NCBI GenBank assembly: GCA_002495945.1
Contig: DAHU01000064.1
Location: forward strand, 1-12,284
Direction of reading: 5' to 3'
DNA length: 12,284 nt
Source of the DNA: Euryarchaeota archaeon UBA13
GTDB taxonomy: Archaea > Thermoplasmatota > Poseidoniia > Poseidoniales > Poseidoniaceae
The position numbers were made by a program, and so were the translations under genes. The notes under the pieces were generated by a model, which ran no database searches, was not told where the DNA came from, and worked only from the letters and a program-made list of their open reading frames with translations. Positions 6,452 through 12,284 of this stretch are shown one piece after another (position 1 is the stretch's first letter; each line of letters starts with the position of its first letter).

Positions 6452-7576
6452 ATGACTATTGAGGTCCATGTTTTAGGTACATCATCGGCTCGCCCGACTG
6501 GTCTCCGTCAAGTTAGTGGAAGCCTAATTTCATGTCATGACGGGGTTGCCGTGGTTGATGCTGGCGAAGGGTTTCAAACCAGATTTGCCAAGCAGAGAAA
6601 GCGAATGAAAAATCATGAAACTTATCATTTGAAATCTAGCAAGGTTAGTGTTTTGTGCTTAACACATGGCCATTTAGATCATACTTGGGGGGTGCTTCCA
6701 TGGCTTCAGTCAATGGCCTTGGATAGCCGTATTCAACCACTGTTGATAATTGGTCCAACCAACATAGACGTGCTTGATTCGCTGCTTGAGAATGAATCAC
6801 TACCGGAAAACACACCTCATTCAGATTTAGCAATTCAATACCAATATTGGCAGCGCCTGGGTGGAATTTCAAAAAATCTAGGTTATCGAGTTAGATGGGT
6901 CTTAGGGGCAGTCGGGGAAGGTCGCTGGATTGAGTTTCTCGATAATGGAGAAGTCATTGAATTAGCTGAAATGCCGCAGCCAGAAGGCTGGAGGGCAAAT
7001 CGAATCAATGCCTTACCAACCATTCACACAATTCCATCCTGCGCCTGGCAATTGACCTCATCGAGTAGAAAAGGTAAATTCAATCGTATGAGAGCCGCAG
7101 AGTTGAAACTAAGTGATGACGAAAGGGCGAAGTTAGCAGCAGGTGAAGACATAAAACACGGCAAAAAAACTCTACTAGCCAAAGACTTTCGCGGCGATGC
7201 GAGTAATTCACTTTCGGTCATAATTTCGGGTGACACCTCTGAAATGGCACCGGGTATTACTGCCGTGAATGGCTGTAACCTGTTGATTCATGAGGCAACA
7301 TTTCTCGACGATTACAGTAATCATGCCAGAGATTATCTGCACAGTACTGCATCAGGAGCAGCGCGTACTGCACTAGCCTGCCAAGCAAACCATCTCGTGC
7401 TCACCCATTACGGTGCGAGAATCAAGCAAACCGACACTTTACTGAACGAAGCCATGGCCGAGTTAGGAAATTCGGGAATTACTCTCAGTGCTGCGCATGA
7501 CGGAGACCGAGTCATCGTTGATGACCTTGGTTTAGTTACCCATTTACAGTGGCGTGGTGAGGGTTGGGTTAACTGA
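6452..7576 (+). CDS. rnz: Ribonuclease Z (tRNA 3' endonuclease), metallo-beta-lactamase fold
   Basis: Cleaves the 3' trailer from tRNA precursors in the cytoplasm. The 374-residue protein has the short-form RNase Z layout. It begins VHVLGTSSARPT, then gives the metal site THGHLDHTWG (71-80; His72, His74, Asp76, His77). Next are His192 in IHTIPSCAW, the SGDT box (259-262, Asp261), LIHEATF (278-284) and the HSTA motif (His297) that marks tRNase Z among metallo-beta-lactamases. LTHYGARI (318-324, His319) completes the set. All residues expected for two zinc ions and catalysis are present, so it should be active. The segment GKFNRMRAAELKL with GEDIKHGKK (about 208-238) corresponds to the region before SGDT in other members. 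Length is somewhat above the roughly 300 residues usual for the short form, mostly from residues 120-190. It lies nine bases after the PRC-barrel gene and 46 bases before the next likely start. Confidence 0.93.
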   Translation: MTIEVHVLGTSSARPTGLRQVSGSLISCHDGVAVVDAGEGFQTRFAKQRKRMKNHETYHLKSSKVSVLCLTHGHLDHTWGVLPWLQSMALDSRIQPLLIIGPTNIDVLDSLLENESLPENTPHSDLAIQYQYWQRLGGISKNLGYRVRWVLGAVGEGRWIEFLDNGEVIELAEMPQPEGWRANRINALPTIHTIPSCAWQLTSSSRKGKFNRMRAAELKLSDDERAKLAAGEDIKHGKKTLLAKDFRGDASNSLSVIISGDTSEMAPGITAVNGCNLLIHEATFLDDYSNHARDYLHSTASGAARTALACQANHLVLTHYGARIKQTDTLLNEAMAELGNSGITLSAAHDGDRVIVDDLGLVTHLQWRGEGWVN

Positions 7577-7622
7577 TTCAAGCAAGCGTTCATTTGAAGT
7601 GTATGGCACACCACAGCACATC

Positions 7623-10106
7623 ATGCGTTGTGTAGCGGTAGCCTCGGTTTTGGCTCTGCTGTTGTTAATGCCGGCTGCAGCATCCCAATCACTGGCTAGA
7701 GATGCTCCTAATTGTTTGGAACGAGATATCGACCAACTGTTAAATTCGTTATCCCTTGATAATGGAGTCTGCGTCAAAGTCGACCTCGGAACCCTGCAGC
7801 CAGGAGATGTTTACGAGGTGAGTGTTTCCATAATCAACGACGCAATTGATTTATTGTTCTTTGATCAAAACCAGATTCTGACCTACGATGCGGGACAATC
7901 TTATCGTTCTCAATTCAATCAAATTATTTCCACGGAGAATGCCCTTGGCGCATATACCTTCCATTGGAAAGTCCCTGCTTCAATAAATCCTAAGACGTGG
8001 TATATGGTATTGGATAATCTGGCTCACGATGGTGATAACGGCTTGGGTGACCAAGGCGGTTCAACCAGTCAAATTGGGGCAACATTCACTAAAATTGATG
8101 AGTCATATTGGACTCCTTTCCATGATGTATTAGCCGTCGATTCGGGAAATCATGCAGTCCTTCTATCAGGTGATGCATTGAAGCTAGACGCTGGTACAAC
8201 AATTGTGGTTACTGCTTGGGAACTTGATGGACAAGCTGATGTTTATTTACAGACTCGAGCGATGCATGATTTGTATTTATCCAACGGAGTCGGACAACTT
8301 TACATTGCTGACTTGGATTTACAGTCGATTGTTAACTCCGATTCCGATACTTGGATTGTACCCGAGGAATTAGATGGTGAAGAATTATTGATAATAGTTG
8401 ACAATACCAACTCACCCGAAGGTGGCGCAGACGGTAGTTCTGACATTAGAATAACCGTCCGCGTTGAATTGGCGCCGGAAATAACCCCAGTAATCAATGC
8501 TGGTAACGACGGTGCAACAAGCCTTGGTCAAACAATCTCGCTCGACGCTAATGCATCGCCAAATAGAATCGGGCAAATAGCCTCAATTTCATGGGATTTT
8601 GATGACTCAGTAGACAGCAACCAAGACGGAATTTTCACTAATGATAATGACGCTCAAGGCTTTGAAGCAAGCGCTTCTTACACAACGATTGGAACCAAAG
8701 TAGTAACGGTTACAGCGACCTCTCCAAACTCGTTATCTGCTTCTGTTAACTATTCGATTTTGGTTGCGGACATAGTCCCTCCGACTCCGGTTATCAGCAG
8801 TAGTGCAGAGTTTTTTTCAGGAGTTTGGAAAACCAACATAAAACAACAGACTGCATTCAGTTGCAGTTCCAGCACTGATGATGATTCCGTGGCAAATTGT
8901 TTATGGGAGTGGGGTACAGTGTTCTCGGACACTAACAACTCCATCGCGATAACTTGGCCAAATATTGGAACCTATCAGGTTAATTTGACGGTTACTGATA
9001 ACTCAGGTAATTCAGCTACTACCACCGCGACTGTCATCGCTGATGACTCGACAAATCCTTCTTTACAGCAACAATCAGTCGATGCACTTCCATCTTCAAC
9101 GGTTGAAGGTAAAGCGATAACCTTCAGTATCGATGCGACTGACGCTTATGACCAGTCATACCAATTAACCTACCACTGGGATCTCAATCCAAATGTCGAT
9201 AGCGACAATAATGGTGACTTTACCGACGATCCTGATTATGTTGGCTCGTCAGTCGATGTGATATTTTCCGATGCTGGTAGAAAAGATGTAGTGGTTACTG
9301 TCTTTGACCAATCCGGAAATTCAGATTCGCATGCGTTCTCAATCAATGTAGCAGGCGCGGCTGAACCATCGAGCGTTATCGGCATTGTCATGGTTTCACT
9401 ATTTATTGGTCTAGTGACATTATCGGTGGCAACAATCGGATTTAGACGTTGGCAGACCAACATTGCAATCCAGTTACTTGAGGGTAGAGGCTTGTCAGAA
9501 ATTGAGGCTAAACAACACATTGCTATGGTCAAACAACGTAGCAAAATACCATTATTTGCTGATGCACCAAAAATAGCCGGTATCGAATCAGGACAACAAA
9601 TCGTGACCAGTGAACAGCGACTAATGCAGAATCAGGATGCAGAATATCAGTCAATATACGGGACCGTTAATGAACAACCACAAGCTGTCTCAGCATTTGC
9701 CCCACCCAGTCAAGAATTCTCTTTCCCTGTCAATCAACAATCTCAGTACACCCTCGGCACACAATCTGCTGCCGCCGATGCGCTGGCGATGTTTGCTGAG
9801 GAAGAGAATCAAGAGATAATTGAGACAAATACGGAGGAAGGAACGGTTGAGAAAGTCACCAAGGTAATAAGTGGGGGAGTTCAACTTCCATATCAAGTAA
9901 AGTCTCAGATTGGCCATGAACAGCAAGATGCTGCGAACGAAGACGATGCGGAATCGACACCTACTACAGCACCTAATGAGCAAATTATTCAACAAATTTC
10001 TTGTCCTCATTGCTCGAGTAAGTTTAGCATAGCAATACCAGATGCTGATGAAGCGGTCGTCGAATGCCCGTCTTGCAGCAGAGATTTCATATTGAGATTT
10101 GATTGA
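7623..10106 (+). CDS. Membrane-anchored PKD-domain surface protein with cytoplasmic zinc ribbon
   Basis: An 827-residue single-pass protein. ATG 7623 starts directly on a signal peptide (VAVASVLALLLLMPAAA, cleavage near residues 20-25). The in-frame GTG at 7554 would put 23 extra residues ahead and overlap RNase Z, so it is less likely. Residues about 50-145 and 188-281 look like two diverged copies of one beta module. Three PKD-like domains follow at about 285-382, 387-475 and 480-578. PKD1 and PKD3 share WDF/WDL followed by an Asp-rich loop (DSNQDGIFTNDND; DSDNNGDFTDDPD) that probably binds calcium, and PKD2 has a Cys414/Cys426 pair. A transmembrane helix lies at about 585-607, followed by RRW as a cytoplasmic stop. 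Inside, a helix with GRGLSEIEAKQHI leads to a long acidic, Gln-rich linker and a C-terminal zinc ribbon (CPHC 794-797, CPSC 815-818). An adhesion or sensing role is inferred; the ligand is unknown. TATA at -30 to -25 is weak, so read-through from RNase Z is possible. Confidence 0.85.
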   Translation: MRCVAVASVLALLLLMPAAASQSLARDAPNCLERDIDQLLNSLSLDNGVCVKVDLGTLQPGDVYEVSVSIINDAIDLLFFDQNQILTYDAGQSYRSQFNQIISTENALGAYTFHWKVPASINPKTWYMVLDNLAHDGDNGLGDQGGSTSQIGATFTKIDESYWTPFHDVLAVDSGNHAVLLSGDALKLDAGTTIVVTAWELDGQADVYLQTRAMHDLYLSNGVGQLYIADLDLQSIVNSDSDTWIVPEELDGEELLIIVDNTNSPEGGADGSSDIRITVRVELAPEITPVINAGNDGATSLGQTISLDANASPNRIGQIASISWDFDDSVDSNQDGIFTNDNDAQGFEASASYTTIGTKVVTVTATSPNSLSASVNYSILVADIVPPTPVISSSAEFFSGVWKTNIKQQTAFSCSSSTDDDSVANCLWEWGTVFSDTNNSIAITWPNIGTYQVNLTVTDNSGNSATTTATVIADDSTNPSLQQQSVDALPSSTVEGKAITFSIDATDAYDQSYQLTYHWDLNPNVDSDNNGDFTDDPDYVGSSVDVIFSDAGRKDVVVTVFDQSGNSDSHAFSINVAGAAEPSSVIGIVMVSLFIGLVTLSVATIGFRRWQTNIAIQLLEGRGLSEIEAKQHIAMVKQRSKIPLFADAPKIAGIESGQQIVTSEQRLMQNQDAEYQSIYGTVNEQPQAVSAFAPPSQEFSFPVNQQSQYTLGTQSAAADALAMFAEEENQEIIETNTEEGTVEKVTKVISGGVQLPYQVKSQIGHEQQDAANEDDAESTPTTAPNEQIIQQISCPHCSSKFSIAIPDADEAVVECPSCSRDFILRFD

Positions 10107-10112
10107 ATAGAG

Positions 10113-10117
10113 TTTTT
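10113..10117 (+). terminator. Short T-run, possible archaeal terminator
   Basis: TTTTT seven bases after the stop of the PKD protein gene, in a 70-base gap before the next gene. Archaeal RNA polymerase can stop at such T-runs without a hairpin. The run is short, so this is tentative. Confidence 0.3.
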
Positions 10118-10146
10118 GAGGCGTAGTTTGAACATTCAAGCGATAG

Positions 10147-10152
10147 TTTATC
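10147..10152 (+). promoter_or_regulatory. TATA-like box for the large secreted protein gene
   Basis: TTTATC at -30 to -25 from the ATG at 10177, the same phase as the boxes before the photolyase and the left-edge membrane gene. It supports an independent leaderless transcript. Confidence 0.5.
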
Positions 10153-10176
10153 TTAGGTTGAATATTACCAATTTGT

Positions 10177-12284
10177 ATGGAAGGGCGTACGCTTAGGCTA
10201 ATCAGGCCGGGCTTGCCAAGTTCAGGAGATCCGCGAAAGCCAGCAATTTTTCTGATTTTTCTGATGCTGGCATCTATTTCTAATCCGGTTGCGGCAGACA
10301 CCTCGATTTCTCGGGATGATTTTGACGTTATTGACGCGCTGATGGAAACCCTTGCTGATAGAACTCAAGGTGGTGAATCTGATATCGCATTGAGTTCGGC
10401 CCAAGGGGCGCTTGCTCAAGTTGATGCAAATGCACGTGGAATCTCAGCCACCGACCCGCTTGCTGTTTCAAACTCCTTTTTAGACGGAATCTCGATGCGC
10501 GATTCATCGTCATTTGAAGCCGACCATCCAAGGCCATACGAATTCCTTATGGATGCCTCAACTCAACCAGATGGTTTCCCAAATAATTTGTTTGAGACTT
10601 TGTTCTCAGTCAACAATTTGGGTTTGACTAATATCCTTGCTATTGGTATTAACACCTACGCAGTTTATGTCAATTTCACCTCAAGAGATAGCGGGCCATC
10701 TTACGAAGCGTGGGCTCAGGGGACATTTACCGGAGAAATATTTGTTGATGGCCAAATCGTTTTATTCGCAAATTATATCGATATAGATGGCGATGGGGAA
10801 GATGACTTATCGGTGGCATTGACCATCGAGGGCATAATCAATCAGGGAGATGGCTGGGGAATCGAAACAAGTGGCAACTTAATCCCAATAGTCGATAAGT
10901 TATGGATTAATCCAACTTTCCAATGGAAAGTTACAGCCTTAGATCAAACTGACCCATTGTGGGATTCATTACAGCATTTGGAGATTAGTTTGATGAAAGG
11001 GTTAGCATTCGATATTACCCTTGATGATTCGGAATCTTATGCAATTGTAATCGATACACGCTTTACCCAACCACCACATGAGTTTACTTTAGGTGTAGGA
11101 ATTGAAAGAATTGAATTCAACATAGCGCCACAAGACTTAGTTTCCTTCTTAGCCTCATTGCTTATCGGTAACATCAACTCAAGTGAATTTTCGCTCTCTT
11201 CAATAACCGCACCTTATTCGGTGCAAGTTAGAAATCCAAATGCGCCTGGAACTGACGTTCAAACAGATTGTGAAGATGAAAGCTACTACGATCCAATCGC
11301 CGATAATGAAGCGCCAAGTCACGAACACAAGTGCGGTTTTGGTATTGGTGTGGGTTACATTAGATTTGCTGGCGATGGAGGAGGTTCGTCCGCTCCAGTG
11401 TTAGAAATGAGTTACCTAGATGCTGGTTTCCATCCAGAAATGGGTGAGACCGAATTGCCAGAAGAAGTAGATATCACGATAAGAAATGATAACATTGGTG
11501 AAAACTCATTCGATTCGGTTGAAATTTACTCAGATAAAGGCTCAGATGTCTATCTACACTATTATGAGAATCGAGCAAATGTGCAAGACGGTGAATCTGA
11601 ATTTGGCAATGTAACTGACGCCCGTGCATGGATTCATGGTTTGCCCTCTGGAAGTATGCCTCAGGAAGAGATAAACTCGATATTTACCATGCTCGGTGAA
11701 GCGCCAAATTCGGTTAACTTCCCGGGTGAGGTACCAAATCGCTTGTCATTAATTATCGCAATCAAGAATTTCTCGGGGGATAATTCTGCTAATATTGATG
11801 ATCCAACCTTACCGATGAATCCCATAGAGCCACCAAATACACTGATTGCGATTGTTGGTACAGAATCTATTGACCGCTTAGAATACAAATCAACCTTTGA
11901 GCGTGGAGGGGTTTCTACCGATCGTTCCTCGTTAGAAGTTATTGTCGAAGATGTTCCAAATGCCATTTTGATCGAAGGTAGTTTCTTGGTATCACCCACA
12001 GGAGTAGATCGAGTAAATTATGACAATCCAAATCTAAACACAATCGCTCAGATTTTTGATAACGCCTTGCTAACTGTTGTGCAAGTCGTTCTCGACATTG
12101 GCGACATAGTAAATTCTCTGCCGGATTCAATTATCAGTACAACAGGTTCAGAGGGAGGAACTCTTGAGATTCACTGTTACGACCAAATCAAAGGCAATCT
12201 TGGAGGCGACCCGCGTGAAACCATGGCAATAGGCTCTGTTGAGTTGGCATTTTCAAGCAGTGATAACCCAACACTTCCAAACCA
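10177..12284 (+). CDS. Large secreted protein of unknown function (runs off right edge)
   Basis: The frame from ATG 10177 stays open to the end of the window, 702 codons with no stop. The N-terminus is a basic region (RTLRLIRPG, PRKP) then a hydrophobic core (AIFLIFLMLASI, 23-34) and NPVAA-D, a good signal peptidase site near residue 40. The mature part is acidic, low in Lys and Cys, and rich in alternating hydrophobic strands, typical of a beta-rich exported protein. A calcium-type loop DIDGDGEDD lies at 202-210. A region with TDC, DNEAPSHEHKC and then a Gly-rich GFGIGVGYIRF follows and may hold a disulfide. I recognise no enzyme motif or named domain in the visible part. It follows the PKD surface protein in the same direction with its own TATA-like box. 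Frames on the minus strand here are shadows. It could be anchored by a C-terminal helix beyond the window. Confidence 0.8.
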   Translation, partial: MEGRTLRLIRPGLPSSGDPRKPAIFLIFLMLASISNPVAADTSISRDDFDVIDALMETLADRTQGGESDIALSSAQGALAQVDANARGISATDPLAVSNSFLDGISMRDSSSFEADHPRPYEFLMDASTQPDGFPNNLFETLFSVNNLGLTNILAIGINTYAVYVNFTSRDSGPSYEAWAQGTFTGEIFVDGQIVLFANYIDIDGDGEDDLSVALTIEGIINQGDGWGIETSGNLIPIVDKLWINPTFQWKVTALDQTDPLWDSLQHLEISLMKGLAFDITLDDSESYAIVIDTRFTQPPHEFTLGVGIERIEFNIAPQDLVSFLASLLIGNINSSEFSLSSITAPYSVQVRNPNAPGTDVQTDCEDESYYDPIADNEAPSHEHKCGFGIGVGYIRFAGDGGGSSAPVLEMSYLDAGFHPEMGETELPEEVDITIRNDNIGENSFDSVEIYSDKGSDVYLHYYENRANVQDGESEFGNVTDARAWIHGLPSGSMPQEEINSIFTMLGEAPNSVNFPGEVPNRLSLIIAIKNFSGDNSANIDDPTLPMNPIEPPNTLIAIVGTESIDRLEYKSTFERGGVSTDRSSLEVIVEDVPNAILIEGSFLVSPTGVDRVNYDNPNLNTIAQIFDNALLTVVQVVLDIGDIVNSLPDSIISTTGSEGGTLEIHCYDQIKGNLGGDPRETMAIGSVELAFSSSDNPTLPN

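Noticed and set aside
7030..7205. Lys/Arg-rich segment before the RNase Z SGDT box as an unusual insertion
   Set aside because: The FN...AAELKL...GEDIKHGKK pattern corresponds to the conserved region that precedes the SGDT box in other RNase Z proteins, so it is family-typical.
7554..7622. GTG 7554 as start of the PKD protein
   Set aside because: It overlaps RNase Z and places a 23-residue tail before the signal peptide, which begins naturally at ATG 7623.
9690..10301. Minus-strand open frame of 203 codons
   Set aside because: It lies across the linker and zinc ribbon of the PKD protein and the signal peptide of the next gene. Its product is Arg/Leu/Ile-rich with no domain, typical of a shadow frame.
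11661..12130. Minus-strand open frames under the large secreted protein
   Set aside because: The plus strand is open for 702 codons with a signal peptide and TATA box. The minus-strand frames show no coherent protein pattern.
1..12284. CRISPR array, insertion sequence, tRNA or rRNA genes
   Set aside because: I saw no regular spaced repeats, transposase motifs, terminal inverted repeats or cloverleaf-like segments on either strand by eye.

Overview
The window looks like an archaeal chromosome fragment, most likely a marine planktonic Thermoplasmatota lineage (Marine Group II/III, Poseidoniia-like). The assignment rests on protein content and promoter form, not on a marker gene. It carries a B-family DNA polymerase of the archaeal PolB2 type, a RadA-like ATPase, a PRC-barrel protein, an archaeal-length RNase Z, and large secreted or membrane-anchored beta-rich proteins with PKD domains. 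Several genes have a TATA-like hexamer about 23-30 bases before the start codon, as expected for leaderless archaeal transcripts. Base composition is moderately AT-rich throughout, and I see no mobile element, CRISPR array, tRNA or rRNA.

Layout. At the left edge (1-443, minus) is the N-terminal part of a multi-pass membrane protein that leaves the window. Divergent from it is a class II-type photolyase (549-2519, plus) with an unusual C-terminal Rossmann-like extension. Next come a small conserved protein (2598-2858) and, four bases later, a PolB2-type polymerase (2863-5277). Facing the polymerase, and overlapping its stop region by four bases, is a RecA/RadA-fold protein with a degenerate Walker A motif (5274-6026, minus). 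A 155-base divergent intergenic region leads to a PRC-barrel protein (6182-6442), RNase Z (6452-7576) and a single-pass membrane protein with three PKD-like domains outside and a zinc ribbon inside (7623-10106). A second large secreted protein starts at 10177 and runs off the right edge.

How the genes work together. The stretch from 549 to 6026 reads as a DNA-damage island: direct reversal of UV dimers by the photolyase, beside a probable damage-tolerance module of small protein, PolB2 and RecA-like ATPase. The polymerase has lost its proofreading motifs and has altered catalytic motifs B and C. The ATPase has lost the Ser/Thr of its P-loop. The module resembles in logic the bacterial ImuA/ImuB/DnaE2 mutasome, although its proteins are unrelated at the polymerase level; that comparison is inference. 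The right half is housekeeping (tRNA 3' processing) followed by cell-surface proteins of unknown ligand. Two real genes, at the two edges, lack a stop inside the window and are easily missed.
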